Below are positions 27,169 through 35,156 of a stretch of DNA of 35,156 nt, in pieces. Both the position numbers and the translations under genes were made by a program. How positions within the stretch are numbered: position 1 is the first letter of the stretch; each line of letters opens with the position of its first letter. This DNA is from Mariniblastus sp. (GTDB lineage: Bacteria > Planctomycetota > Planctomycetia > Pirellulales > Pirellulaceae), in contig JAKVBG010000042.1 of NCBI GenBank assembly GCA_022447605.1, positions 1-35,156 of the forward strand, written 5' to 3'. The notes below the pieces were generated by a model, which searched no databases, was not told where the DNA came from, and was given only the letters and a program-made list of their open reading frames with translations.

Positions 27169-27396
27169 TTAGACATCTTTTTGCTTGTTGGCGCCACTTT
27201 GATTCTCTGCGTTCTCTCTTGCCAGTAGAGTAGGTCCCAGTGCCACACCCAACACCAAGCCGATTAAGATACCCAGGCCGACATTACCGAGTGCGGCTCC
27301 TAAGGCTACGCCCAGAGCCAGGCCTGCACCGATACCCAGCTCTCTGCCCTTTTTGAGCTTTCGGCTTTTTGCAAGTTCCTTGGTTTCATTTTCCAC
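27169..27396 (-). CDS. Small glycine-zipper membrane protein
   Basis: Protein of 75 residues. A basic N-terminal segment (AKSRKLKKGREL) is followed by a Gly/Ala/Leu-rich hydrophobic stretch (about 20-58). Its regular small-residue spacing (GIGAGLALGVALGAALGN, then GLGILIGLVLGVALG) is typical of glycine-zipper helices that pack in pairs in the membrane. The tail is polar. I do not recognise the family. The start codon is GTG, with no clear ribosome-binding site, so the start is uncertain. It is followed on the minus strand by the foldase gene and preceded by a lipoprotein gene. Confidence 0.6.
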   Translation of the reverse strand: MENETKELAKSRKLKKGRELGIGAGLALGVALGAALGNVGLGILIGLVLGVALGPTLLARENAENQSGANKQKDV

Positions 27397-27448
27397 GGAC
27401 CATCGATTCCTGATTTTGCGGGCTGTTTGACGCCTTCTTGTCCCACAC

Positions 27449-27880
27449 TCAGTGGTCGGACGGGCTGACCAGCTCGATCGTCAAGCCGTCCAGGGAAGCG
27501 TCATCACCCGTGTTCTCCGAAGATGAACCTGAACCATCGGGATTCTTGCCGATGGGAACTGCCGCACCGGCGATCGTCATCAACTGGCAAGCGATTTTTT
27601 CGGATGTGAATGTCGAGGCCGACGTGTAGGTTTTCCGTTCATAGTTGACGGTGACTTCGTATTGCTCGTCGCCTAGCGAACGAAGGTTCCCATCCAGGAT
27701 GGCGATCACCTCTCCCTGCTCGACTTCCTCGTGAAACGTGCCGTCACGATTCACGACAATGTTGGCTGAAATTTTTGCACCGGGATCATTCAGCCTGATT
27801 TGCGATATGTTGCCGGACGGGTTACAGCCACTCAGCGGAACGAGGGCGATGACGACAAGGAGAAGGGCATTTGATTTCAT
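27449..27880 (-). CDS. Putative lipoprotein, unknown function
   Basis: Protein of 143 residues with a lipoprotein signal: a hydrophobic run from residue 5 and the lipobox LSGC (C19). The mature part is mostly beta-like, with paired stretches such as DGTFHEEVEQGEVIAI and EQYEVTVNYERKTYTS, and an Asp/Ser/Gly-rich tail. I do not recognise a family. The operonic placement with small membrane proteins on the same strand suggests an envelope role only. The ribosome-binding site is poor. Confidence 0.7.
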   Translation of the reverse strand: MKSNALLLVVIALVPLSGCNPSGNISQIRLNDPGAKISANIVVNRDGTFHEEVEQGEVIAILDGNLRSLGDEQYEVTVNYERKTYTSASTFTSEKIACQLMTIAGAAVPIGKNPDGSGSSSENTGDDASLDGLTIELVSPSDH

Positions 27881-27942
27881 GGCATTGCGGTCAGTTTGAG
27901 GGAGTTGAGTTCGGGAGAATTGATTCTGGCATTCTGAACGGT

Positions 27943-28563
27943 TTAACGCTCGACCGGCAGTAGCGGTTCGTAATCGGTGTCCCCTTCGATCGTACGTGTT
28001 AAATCATCGGGGGTGTCGAAACGTGCGTCAACACCGGCACTGCGGATGGTGGCCTGGTTGATCCCCGGCTCGTACCGTAACTCCTGGCCCCAAGGGTCCT
28101 GGTACTTGATGACCAGCATGTTGCCGTCGATGGCGGCCGGTAGGGCGCCCTCATGTTCCGTCCGGAAACCTTCCAACTCGCGGGCGGCCGATTCCAACAA
28201 CTCAGTTCCCTGGTCGACCTGTTGTGCCATATAGATTGCCTGTTTCTTTTGTTCGATCCGTTCATGACGATGCATCTGGTTGCTGACCGTACCGTAAACG
28301 ATCGAGCTGGCGACCGCCAAGCCGGCCAGCGAGATGACGGTACCGGCAATCGCGGAGCGGCGCGGATTCTGCCAGAGTCCAATCAGGCTGACCAACAGCG
28401 CGACGGGTGAAAGCAGGCCGCACGTGATCAAGCCACCGAGGGAGAGCAACAACCCCCCCAGGCCCCACCAGTTGGAATGTCGCTTCCGAATGGGCGGCTG
28501 CTGGAACCCGATGTAGACGGGTGAATTATCTCTTCGTTGGGCATAGGGCACGTGCAATGCCAT
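27943..28563 (-). CDS. Membrane protein: DUF4190-like helices plus type II secretion G-like C-terminus
   Basis: Protein of 206 residues. Two membrane helices (about 34-62 and 71-92), separated by a short NPRRSA loop, resemble the DUF4190 pattern of small planctomycete membrane proteins. After a polar helix comes a C-terminal region, DPWGQELRYEPG and then IRSAGVDARFDTPDDL. It matches the calcium-binding end of type II secretion major pseudopilins (GspG), where DPWG and SxGxDG-like motifs recur. No prepilin peptidase site is seen at the N-terminus, so it is not itself a normal pseudopilin. GAGGAG 7 bp before the ATG fixes the start. Confidence 0.7.
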   Translation of the reverse strand: MALHVPYAQRRDNSPVYIGFQQPPIRKRHSNWWGLGGLLLSLGGLITCGLLSPVALLVSLIGLWQNPRRSAIAGTVISLAGLAVASSIVYGTVSNQMHRHERIEQKKQAIYMAQQVDQGTELLESAARELEGFRTEHEGALPAAIDGNMLVIKYQDPWGQELRYEPGINQATIRSAGVDARFDTPDDLTRTIEGDTDYEPLLPVER

Positions 28564-28589
28564 TGGACGCTCCTCGTATTAACTGCTGA

Positions 28590-28619
28590 CCATTGCCTCT
28601 CTATTCGCCAGGGCAATGG
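28590..28619. other. 8-bp inverted repeat upstream of the DUF4190-like gene
   Basis: CCATTGCC (28590-28597) and GGCAATGG (28612-28619) are perfectly complementary with a 14-nt spacer, 27 bp before the start codon. It could be an operator or a leader hairpin; there is no T-tract. Confidence 0.4.
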
Positions 28620-28678
28620 GCAGATTGGAGGAATTCCCGAGAATTTTTCCGTTTCCTGTCAGGCGTGACGAATCCGAC

Positions 28679-28717
28679 AAAAAAACCCGGTCGCTGGGTA
28701 ACCAGGACCGGGTTTTT
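28679..28717 (-). terminator. Rho-independent terminator of the AGCS symporter gene
   Basis: aaaaacccggtc (28681-28692) pairs perfectly with gaccgggttttt (28706-28717) around a 13-nt loop. Read on the minus strand it ends in seven T. It lies 17 bp after the symporter stop. Confidence 0.93.
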
Positions 28718-28734
28718 CAAAGTTGGCAAACGGT

Positions 28735-30483
28735 CTAACGCTGATGATTCCTGATCGCCGCAATGTATCTTCCCAGTTCCTGTCGAACTTTTGGGAAGAG
28801 CAGCAACAGTCCCAGCATATTGGGGAACACCATCGCCAGGATCATCGCATCGGAGAAATCGAGGACCGATCCGAGGGAGGCGGCCGAGCCAATCACAATG
28901 AACGCCAGGAAGAGCAGCTTGTAGGAGAGGTCGGCCAATTGGCTCCGGCCAAACAGGAATTTCCAGGACTGCAGGCCGTAATACGACCAGGAGATCATGG
29001 TCGAGAAAGCGAACAGGATGATGGCCACGGTCAACACGTAGCGGAAGCCGGGCAGCACGCTCTCGAACGCTTTCGACGTGAGTTCCACCCCACCAACGCG
29101 AGCGCCATCGATCAGTACCTGGCCACTCTCCACGTTGGCGTAGGGGAACTGGGGTTGGCCGCCCGCATCCGGGATGTTGAACAGGATGATCACGATCGCC
29201 GTCATCGTACAGATCACGACCGTGTCGATAAACGGTTCCAACAGGGCGACCAGGCCCTCCGAGGCGGGGTACTTCGTTCGCACGGCGGAGTGAGCGATGG
29301 CGGCCGATCCGGCACCCGCCTCGTTGGAGAATGCGGCTCGTTGAAAACCGACAATCAGGACCCCAATCAGGCCACCGAAGCCGGCTTCTGGAGTGAAGGC
29401 ACCCCCAAAAATCTGACCGATTGCCTGGGGCACCTGGGTGATATGCATCAGGATGATAATCAGGGCCGCGATGATGTAGATCCCGGCCATGAATGGGACG
29501 ATCTTTTCGGTGATCTTGGCGATTCGCTTGATCCCACCGATGATGACGATTCCGACCAGGACGGCCATGAAGAACCCGATGATGGTCCCGGCTGAACCTG
29601 ATTCCAGGTTCAACAGTGTCGAGATCTGTACGGTTGCCTGGTTCGCCTGGAAGGCGTTGCCGCCCCCGAGTGAGCCGCCCACGCAGAGCAGGGCGAAGAC
29701 ACCCGCCACCAGTCCACCTAGGCCGGGCAGGCCGACCTGTTTGAGTCCCTTGGTCAGGTAGTACATCGGTCCGCCATGAACGACGCCGTTTTCATCGATG
29801 TCGCGATATTTAACGCCGAGCGTACATTCAACGAACTTGGTCGACATGCCGAGCAGGCCGCAAACAATCATCCAGAACGTGGCACCCGGCCCACCGACGG
29901 CGATCGCTACGGCGACCCCGGCAATGTTCCCCAGTCCGACCGTGCCCGAGACGGCCGTCGCCAAGGCCTGGAAGTGGGAAACTTCGCCATGATCGTCGTT
30001 TGATGTAGCCTCCTTGGGTGTATCCTTTGGTGTATCGTAAGGCGATTCGGTCTCCGACTGCAGGTCGCCTTCGTCGTCGACATCGTCGTATTTGCCGCTC
30101 ACGATCCGAATGGCCAGGGGAAACAGCCGGATATTGATAAAGCCAAAATAGAGCGTGAAAAAACAGGCTCCCACGACCAGCACGATCACGACGATCGGAA
30201 TATTCTGGCCCAACCATTTCTCAGTGGGGGCTGGGTAAAAAACGACGTATCCGAACCAGTCGGCGATCGGCTTGAAAGCCTCGTCAATTTTCTTGTCCCA
30301 ACCCTTGCTGGCGGGCGCCTCGGCGACCCCCTCAATGGCGATTTCTGCCTGCTCCGGCTCGGCCGTTTCCTGGGCGAAGACGGTGTCGCCTGCCCCCCCC
30401 AGACCGAGGGGAATGATCAGCATCGAAAATGCGAGAAACAGTAGAAGGAATCGAAGGCTGGGGAGCGACCTGCCAAGAATCAT
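28735..30483 (-). CDS. AGCS-family sodium:alanine/glycine symporter with exported N-terminal extension
   Basis: Protein of 582 residues. The AGCS signature is present (ALATAVSGTVGLGNIAGVA, then GGPGATFWM), as are the AAFSNEAGAGSA motif and about 10-11 membrane helices. AGCS carriers import alanine or glycine with sodium. Two features are unusual. First, the protein starts with a cleavable-looking signal peptide (about 1-37, FAQET) followed by about 55 residues of acidic linker before the first carrier helix. Second, an acidic Asp/Glu/Pro/Thr-rich loop (about 131-167) is inserted between the first helix and the signature. The family is normally 450-540 residues. The terminator at 28681 closes the gene and a sigma-70-type promoter lies at 30567-30595. 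Confidence 0.93.
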   Translation of the reverse strand: MILGRSLPSLRFLLLFLAFSMLIIPLGLGGAGDTVFAQETAEPEQAEIAIEGVAEAPASKGWDKKIDEAFKPIADWFGYVVFYPAPTEKWLGQNIPIVVIVLVVGACFFTLYFGFINIRLFPLAIRIVSGKYDDVDDEGDLQSETESPYDTPKDTPKEATSNDDHGEVSHFQALATAVSGTVGLGNIAGVAVAIAVGGPGATFWMIVCGLLGMSTKFVECTLGVKYRDIDENGVVHGGPMYYLTKGLKQVGLPGLGGLVAGVFALLCVGGSLGGGNAFQANQATVQISTLLNLESGSAGTIIGFFMAVLVGIVIIGGIKRIAKITEKIVPFMAGIYIIAALIIILMHITQVPQAIGQIFGGAFTPEAGFGGLIGVLIVGFQRAAFSNEAGAGSAAIAHSAVRTKYPASEGLVALLEPFIDTVVICTMTAIVIILFNIPDAGGQPQFPYANVESGQVLIDGARVGGVELTSKAFESVLPGFRYVLTVAIILFAFSTMISWSYYGLQSWKFLFGRSQLADLSYKLLFLAFIVIGSAASLGSVLDFSDAMILAMVFPNMLGLLLLFPKVRQELGRYIAAIRNHQR

Positions 30484-30561
30484 GGAATTGCCTTTGCCGT
30501 GTGGCTTTAGGAGTTGGCCGGCGCGCCAACTCGAGGGTTATGGATAGTGGCGTTTGCAAGC

Positions 30562-30577
30562 TGGCATTTGTAATGCA
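30562..30577 (+). promoter_or_regulatory. Possible sigma-54-type site upstream of sufR
   Basis: TGGCATTTGTAATGCA keeps GG-N10-GC and the TGGCA and TGCA ends, but lacks the CG and the second T of the consensus. It overlaps the -10 box of the divergent symporter promoter, so a chance match is quite possible. Confidence 0.3.
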
Positions 30578-30595
30578 CGACTCTGTAAACGTCAA
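30567..30595 (-). promoter_or_regulatory. Sigma-70-type promoter of the AGCS symporter gene
   Basis: On the minus strand, TTGACG (30595-30590) and TACAAA (30572-30567) are separated by 17 bp. The start point would be near 30560, about 77 nt before the ATG. Confidence 0.55.
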
Positions 30596-30613
30596 TATTT
30601 TCAAGGAAAATTG

Positions 30614-30634
30614 GTGATTTTAACTGTTTATCAC
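30614..30634. promoter_or_regulatory. Candidate SufR operator (inverted repeat)
   Basis: GTGAT at 30614-30618 and ATCAC at 30630-30634 form an inverted repeat with an 11-nt spacer, about 90 bp before sufR. A palindrome TGATATCA follows at 30662-30669. Either could be bound by SufR. Neither matches the cyanobacterial SufR site, so the call rests on position only. Confidence 0.3.
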
Positions 30635-30721
30635 ATGTTCCGTTGTGAAAAATAAAAATGGTGATATCATCTCCCATTGGATGGGGTTTTACCTACTCTC
30701 TTCCCTGCCAAGGACCTAGAA

Positions 30722-31351
30722 ATGTCGGCTCAACTTTCACAGAGTGATGTGACCGTGATCCAGCTTTTGCTGCGGACCGGTCCACTGACCATCAGTCAGT
30801 TGGTTGACCATCTAGGGATTACGGCGACGGCCGTTCGTCAACGGTTGTCGCGCCTGCAGGATGCGGAGCTGGTTGATCGGTCGCAGATGCCCGATGGGCG
30901 GGGCCGGCCGAGTCACCGGTACGAGTTGACCGAAGCGGGCCGCGGTACCGTCGGTGACAACCTGGCCGATCTGGCCTGTGCCTTGTGGCAGGAAATCCAG
31001 GAAATCCCGGACACGGAGTTGCGGAAGTCGGTGGTTGAGGGTGCCATTCGCCGTATGGCGGACGGATACGCCCGCCGGGTGGTGGGCGAGTCGGTGGAAG
31101 AACGGCTTCAGTCGGCTGCCGAGATTTTTGTTGAACGGGATATACCGATTACGGTTGAGAAAGTGGAGGGGTTGCCGGTCCTGCGTGTCCTGCAGTGTCC
31201 CTACCCCGACTTGGCCAAGGAAGATCACCGGGTTTGCGAGATGGAAAAGCAGCTGTTCTCACAGGTGATCGGGGGTCCGGTTGACCTGTGCCAATGTCGC
31301 CACCAGGGAGATTCCTGTTGCACTTTCCAGGCGGAGCAATCGTCGACGTGA
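30722..31351 (+). CDS. sufR: SufR-like Fe-S-sensing transcriptional regulator
   Basis: Protein of 209 residues. An N-terminal winged helix-turn-helix (about 6-75, TISQLVDHLGITATAVRQRL and RGRPSHRYELTEAG) is of the ArsR/DeoR-like SufR type. The C-terminal part has the cysteine cluster expected to hold a 4Fe-4S cluster (CPYPDL, HRVCEMEK, DLCQC and GDSCCTF). In cyanobacteria and actinobacteria SufR represses the suf operon when its cluster is intact. Here it lies 106 bp upstream of sufC on the same strand and is probably part of the same transcript, which suggests autoregulation. AAGGA before the ATG supports the start; an in-frame ATG-like extension to 30677 has no site. Confidence 0.87.
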   Translation: MSAQLSQSDVTVIQLLLRTGPLTISQLVDHLGITATAVRQRLSRLQDAELVDRSQMPDGRGRPSHRYELTEAGRGTVGDNLADLACALWQEIQEIPDTELRKSVVEGAIRRMADGYARRVVGESVEERLQSAAEIFVERDIPITVEKVEGLPVLRVLQCPYPDLAKEDHRVCEMEKQLFSQVIGGPVDLCQCRHQGDSCCTFQAEQSST

Positions 31352-31457
31352 CCTGGTCAGCTTCGTTCTGGTGGACAAGCGTAAAAATAAACAAATGGCC
31401 CCATGCCGGCTATGGCATTCGGCCTGGTTCGAACCCAATTTGGAATAACGAAAAACG

Positions 31458-32270
31458 ATGAGTGACATTCTCGAAATCAAGAATTTGCACGTAGCAATTG
31501 AAGGCAAGCCAATCCTGCGGGGCGTCAACCTGACGATCAACAAGGGGGAGACACACGCCTTGATGGGGCCCAACGGTTCTGGCAAGAGCACGCTCGGGCT
31601 GGTGATCATGGGCCACCCCAACTACGAAGTGACCGAAGGGGAGATCTTGCTGAACGGCCAGAACATCCTGGACCTCGATGCGGATGAGCGGGCTCGGTTG
31701 GGCGTCTTCATGGCGTTCCAGCGACCGGTGGCGATCCCCGGCGTCAAGATGGCCGATTTCCTCCGGCACGCGACGACCAACGTCCGACACCCGGACCGCA
31801 AGGAGGGGGAAGACCTGATCTCGATGCGTGAGTTCCGCAAGGAAATCAAGGATAAGATGGGCCAGTTGCAGATGGACTCGGAGTTTGCCCGCCGCTACGT
31901 CAATGACGGATTCTCGGGGGGTGAGATGAAACGGGCAGAGATCCTGCAGCTGGCGATGTTGCAGCCCAAGTTTGCCATCCTCGATGAAACCGACAGCGGC
32001 CTCGATGCGGATGCTGTCCGTTTGGCCAGCCAGAGTATTAACGAAATCGGGCATAACAAGATGGGGTTACTGATCATTACCCACCACGACAAGTTGCTTG
32101 AGCACAATCCTCCGGATTTCACTCACGTGATCCTGGGAGGTCAGATTGTCGAGACGGGTGGCAAAGAGTTGGCGGCCGAACTGCACTCCCAGGGATACGA
32201 GCGGATTCGGGCGGAACACCCCGAATCGGCTGCTGCCAATGACGAAACGGAAACGGTCGCCAGCACCTGA
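31458..32270 (+). CDS. sufC: SufC, Fe-S assembly ATPase
   Basis: Protein of 270 residues. It is an ABC-type ATPase with Walker A GPNGSGKST (37-45), the signature FSGGEMKR and the SufC-specific Walker B extension FAILDETDSGLD. SufC binds SufB and SufD and drives the scaffold on which Fe-S clusters are built. About 20 residues at the C-terminus (AANDETETVAST) go beyond the core. The gene is followed by sufB after 239 bp, a long gap for an operon, with no terminator visible in it. Confidence 0.97.
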   Translation: MSDILEIKNLHVAIEGKPILRGVNLTINKGETHALMGPNGSGKSTLGLVIMGHPNYEVTEGEILLNGQNILDLDADERARLGVFMAFQRPVAIPGVKMADFLRHATTNVRHPDRKEGEDLISMREFRKEIKDKMGQLQMDSEFARRYVNDGFSGGEMKRAEILQLAMLQPKFAILDETDSGLDADAVRLASQSINEIGHNKMGLLIITHHDKLLEHNPPDFTHVILGGQIVETGGKELAAELHSQGYERIRAEHPESAAANDETETVAST

Positions 32271-32509
32271 TGAACACGGGCCGGTTGACCCGCGGGTAAC
32301 TGGCTCGAAAGCTGGCCGAGTTGAAAAAGTTGAAAAAACGGTCTGAAGTTCCCCGGCGGGGGAGTCGGCCCAACAATAACCCATTGATAATAAACCAAGT
32401 GGAAACGGTTCAGGCAGCCAGGCTGTCGGGGCCAGAGACTAACAGTCAGAAAGGACGGAGGCAGGATTCAGTCAGAAACTCTTGACCAATCCGCATCCGG
32501 CAATCATCT

Positions 32510-33922
32510 ATGTCAACCGAAATCAGCGAAAGTCGTGAATTAAAGTCAACTGAAATCAACAAGTATGATTTCAAGACGAAAACCGATGCGGTCTTCAAAG
32601 CCCGCAAGGGGATCGACGAGGAGATTGTCAACCAGATTTCGGACATCAAAAATGAGCCGGACTGGATGCGAAAGTTCCGTCTCGACGCGCTCAAAATCTT
32701 TGAATCGAAGCCGATGCCCGAGTGGGGCGGCGATATCGCGCTCGATTTCCAGGACATCTTCTACTATCTCAAGCCGACCAATGAGCAGGGGCGCTCCTGG
32801 GATGACGTGCCTGAGGAAATCAAGGATACATTCGAAAAGCTCGGTATCCCCGAGGCCGAACGGAAATATCTGGCCGGGGTGAAGGCTCAGTTCGAATCGG
32901 AAGTGATCTATGGCTCTCTCAAGGAAGACCTGGCCAACCAAGGGGTGATCTTCACCGATACCGATACGGCCGTCCGCGAGCACCCGGAACTGTTGCGAGA
33001 GTATTTCGGTACCATTATCCCGTCGACCGACAACAAATTTGCGGCGCTCAACTCGGCTGTCTGGTCGGGCGGTTCGTTCATCTACGTCCCCAAGGGGGTG
33101 AAGATCGACTTCCCGCTGCAGGCGTATTTCCGCATCAACGAAGAAAACATGGGGCAGTTCGAGCGAACCTTGATCATTGTCGATGAAGGGGCCCAGGTGC
33201 ACTACGTGGAGGGCTGCACGGCGCCGATGTACACCAGTGAGTCCTTGCACTCGGCCGTGGTGGAAGTGGTAGTCAAAAAGAACGGGCGTTGCCGGTACAC
33301 GACGATCCAGAACTGGGCCAACAATATCTATAACCTGGTTACCAAGCGGGCCTTTGCCTACCAGGATGCCGTGATGGAATGGGTCGATGGGAACCTGGGC
33401 AGTAAGCTGACCATGAAATATCCGGCCGTCTACATGATGGAGCCGGGAGCGCGTGGGGAGATCCTGTCGATCGCGTTTTCCAGTGCGGGCCAGCATCAGG
33501 ATGCCGGAGCCAAGTTGGTTCACTGTGCCCCCAACACGACGGGAACAATCATCTCCAAATCGATTTCCAAGAACGGGGGACGCAGCAGCTACCGCGGGTT
33601 GGCTCGTGTCGAGGAGGGGGCCTACAACTCGAAGTGCAGCGTTGTATGCGATGCCCTGATCCTCGATCCCGAAAGCCGCAGCGACACGTATCCTTACATT
33701 GAAGTGGCGGAACAGGATGTTTCGATCGGCCACGAGGCGAGTGTCTCGCGCATCGGGGAAGAGCAATTGTTCTACTTGATGAGTCGTGGGCTGTCCGAGG
33801 CAGAAGCCAGCACGATGATTGTCAACGGCTTTATTGAACCGTTGATCAAGGAATTGCCGATGGAATACGCGGTCGAAATGAACCGGCTGATCCAGTTGCA
33901 GATGGAAGGCTCGGTCGGCTGA
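32510..33922 (+). CDS. sufB: SufB, Fe-S cluster scaffold protein
   Basis: Protein of 470 residues, typical length. The family core is clear: [20 protein letters not shown], then [17 protein letters not shown] and [14 protein letters not shown], ending in the [29 protein letters not shown] region that contacts SufC. SufB forms the SufBC2D complex and carries the nascent cluster. Cysteines lie in EGCTAP, VHCAP and [10 protein letters not shown]; one of the last pair is at the place of the essential cysteine in E. coli SufB, though this needs an alignment to confirm. There is no obvious strong ribosome-binding site before the ATG at 32510. sufD follows after 69 bp. Confidence 0.97.
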   Translation: MSTEISESRELKSTEINKYDFKTKTDAVFKARKGIDEEIVNQISDIKNEPDWMRKFRLDALKIFESKPMPEWGGDIALDFQDIFYYLKPTNEQGRSWDDVPEEIKDTFEKLGIPEAERKYLAGVKAQFESEVIYGSLKEDLANQGVIFTDTDTAVREHPELLREYFGTIIPSTDNKFAALNSAVWSGGSFIYVPKGVKIDFPLQAYFRINEENMGQFERTLIIVDEGAQVHYVEGCTAPMYTSESLHSAVVEVVVKKNGRCRYTTIQNWANNIYNLVTKRAFAYQDAVMEWVDGNLGSKLTMKYPAVYMMEPGARGEILSIAFSSAGQHQDAGAKLVHCAPNTTGTIISKSISKNGGRSSYRGLARVEEGAYNSKCSVVCDALILDPESRSDTYPYIEVAEQDVSIGHEASVSRIGEEQLFYLMSRGLSEAEASTMIVNGFIEPLIKELPMEYAVEMNRLIQLQMEGSVG

Positions 33923-33991
33923 TGCATTGGCCGGTCCAGTGGGACCATTTTTTTGACCTGAAATGACTCAAACGAATTCAATTTACCTATT

Positions 33992-35156
33992 ATGACTACC
34001 GTAACTGAAGACCACATCACATTCGACGAAGCCGGGTTCCAGTCGTTCCTGGATGCCAGGAATGAACCTGGCTGGCTGACCGATTTGCGGAGATCGGCTT
34101 GGCAGCAATTTTCCCAAATGGATTGGCCGACCAAACGGGATGAAGAATGGATGCGGACGGATATTCGCCTGTTCAAATTGAACCGGTTTGGCATGCCGTC
34201 GGCGCCCCTCGGGCCCCAGCCCGCTTCCGTGTTGGATCAGGGAGTCGACCTGGCCGGTCGCGTGGTGGCGGTGGACGCTGTTCCCCAATCGAGCGAACTC
34301 GACCCTGAAATTGCCGAGCGGGGTGTCCTGTTTGGTGGCTTGGCCGAGATGCTGCAGGAACACGGCGAACAGTTGAAGCCGTATTTCAACCGCGCCTTTG
34401 ATCCGGGAACCGATCGATTCAGTGCCTTGCACGCCGCCTTCTGGTCTTCCGGTTGTGTGCTGTACGTACCCCGTGGGGTCGTGATCGATAAACCGTTGCA
34501 TGCGTTTTCTGGTATGAGCCAGGGAGGCGTCGACCTGGGGCATACCTTGGTGATCGTGGAAGATGGCGCCGAGGCAACTCTGTTGGCCGAGTCGGCCAGT
34601 GATACCGAGACCTCGACCGGTTTCCATTGCGGCGCAATCGAGTTGATTGTTGGCAACCAGGCCAATCTGCGATACGTCAACCTGCAGGATTGGGGTCAGG
34701 GGGTCTGGCATTTTGCGCATCAGAAAGCGACCGTGGGGCGTGATTCGAACTTGCAGTGGACGGCGGGCGCCCTCGGATCCCGGCTCTCCAAGGTCAACCA
34801 GCACGTTGACCTGAATGGGGAAGGGGCCAATTGCCAAGTCAATGGCGTGATGTTTACCGAGAACAAGCAGCATCTCTCTTACCATACCCTGCAACAGCAT
34901 AAGGCCCCGCACTGCACCAGTGATTTCCTGTACAAGGCGGCGCTCCAGGACACATCGCGAACCGTCTGGCGGGGGATGATCAAGGTCGATGAAGGAGCGC
35001 AGAAAACGGATGGTTTCCAGCGGAATGACAATCTGTTGCTCTCTCACCAGGCCCGTGCCGACTCCATCCCCGGCCTGGAAATCGAAGCGGATGACGTTCG
35101 CTGTACCCACGGCAGCACGAGTGGCCGCGTCGATGAAGAGTTGATCTTTTACGCTC
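33992..35156 (+). CDS. sufD: SufD, Fe-S assembly protein, 3' end outside window
   Basis: Open frame of 388 codons running off the right edge, starting MTTVTEDHITFDEAGF. The N-terminal helical part has the DEEWMRTD motif typical of SufD. It is followed by the beta-helix core shared with SufB (FWSSGCVLYVPRGVVIDKPLH, QDWGQGVWHFAHQ), then QHKAPHCTSDFLYK and the DDVRCTHGSTSGRVDEELIFY end region. SufD pairs with SufB and SufC and is needed for iron uptake into the cluster scaffold. About 40-60 residues are missing. It is the last gene visible in the suf operon; sufS and sufU-type genes may follow. Confidence 0.95.
   Translation, partial: MTTVTEDHITFDEAGFQSFLDARNEPGWLTDLRRSAWQQFSQMDWPTKRDEEWMRTDIRLFKLNRFGMPSAPLGPQPASVLDQGVDLAGRVVAVDAVPQSSELDPEIAERGVLFGGLAEMLQEHGEQLKPYFNRAFDPGTDRFSALHAAFWSSGCVLYVPRGVVIDKPLHAFSGMSQGGVDLGHTLVIVEDGAEATLLAESASDTETSTGFHCGAIELIVGNQANLRYVNLQDWGQGVWHFAHQKATVGRDSNLQWTAGALGSRLSKVNQHVDLNGEGANCQVNGVMFTENKQHLSYHTLQQHKAPHCTSDFLYKAALQDTSRTVWRGMIKVDEGAQKTDGFQRNDNLLLSHQARADSIPGLEIEADDVRCTHGSTSGRVDEELIFYA

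Noticed and set aside
32546..33766. Minus-strand open frame of 406 codons opposite sufB
   Set aside because: sufB is certain on the plus strand. The antisense frame has no recognisable motif and no ribosome-binding site.
33983..35110. Minus-strand open frame of 375 codons at the right edge
   Set aside because: The plus strand carries sufD with clear family motifs; the antisense frame is a shadow.

Overview
The window looks like the chromosome of a planctomycete, most likely in or near the Pirellulaceae. The main reasons are the pair of a DUF1552 Tat-exported protein and a large DUF1587/DUF1592/DUF1588/DUF1585 cytochrome-like protein carrying a LamG domain. Moderate-to-high GC, many exported proteins of unknown function, a LemA plus M48 protease pair and frequent strand switching also fit. 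This assignment rests on gene families I recognise; no database search was possible.

Layout. 1-6010 (minus): an aerotolerance (Bat)-type operon, read moxR, DUF58, BatD-like, batA, batB, batC, with 1-4 bp overlaps from DUF58 onward. batC runs off the left edge inside a perfect 12-bp tandem repeat coding Gln-Gln-Gln-Asp. The gap 6011-6464 separates this operon from a divergent yfdX-family gene and contains two good -24/-12 (sigma-54) promoters, one facing each way. 7274-11161: a small zinc-ribbon protein, lemA with an M48 membrane protease, and a DUF393 thiol-disulfide protein. 11509-13710: katG, with a clear terminator. 13867-18662 (minus): an SGNH hydrolase, the DUF1552 protein and the DUF1592-type protein.

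18687-20074 is an AT-richer islet with two unrecognised zinc-ribbon genes. It is bounded by a 16-bp direct repeat of the 3' end of a tRNA-Arg(UCG) gene, which suggests an old integration at the tRNA. 20503-24032 holds an FHA-domain protein, an inositol-phosphate synthase-like enzyme and an AspC/TyrB-type aminotransferase. 24107-28563 (minus) holds a membrane-anchored protein whose C-terminus resembles BECR-fold nucleases, a double SurA/parvulin foldase with a good sigma-70 promoter, and three small envelope proteins. 28735-30483 (minus) is an AGCS sodium:alanine symporter with an unusual exported N-terminus. 30722-35156 (plus) is sufR-sufC-sufB-sufD for Fe-S cluster assembly; sufD is cut by the right edge.

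Together the window is rich in envelope and stress functions: MoxR/VWA chaperone-like complex, YfdX, LemA/M48, SurA-like foldase, KatG and SUF. The best candidates for something new are the divergent sigma-54 control region, the tRNA-bounded islet and the membrane-tethered nuclease-like protein.
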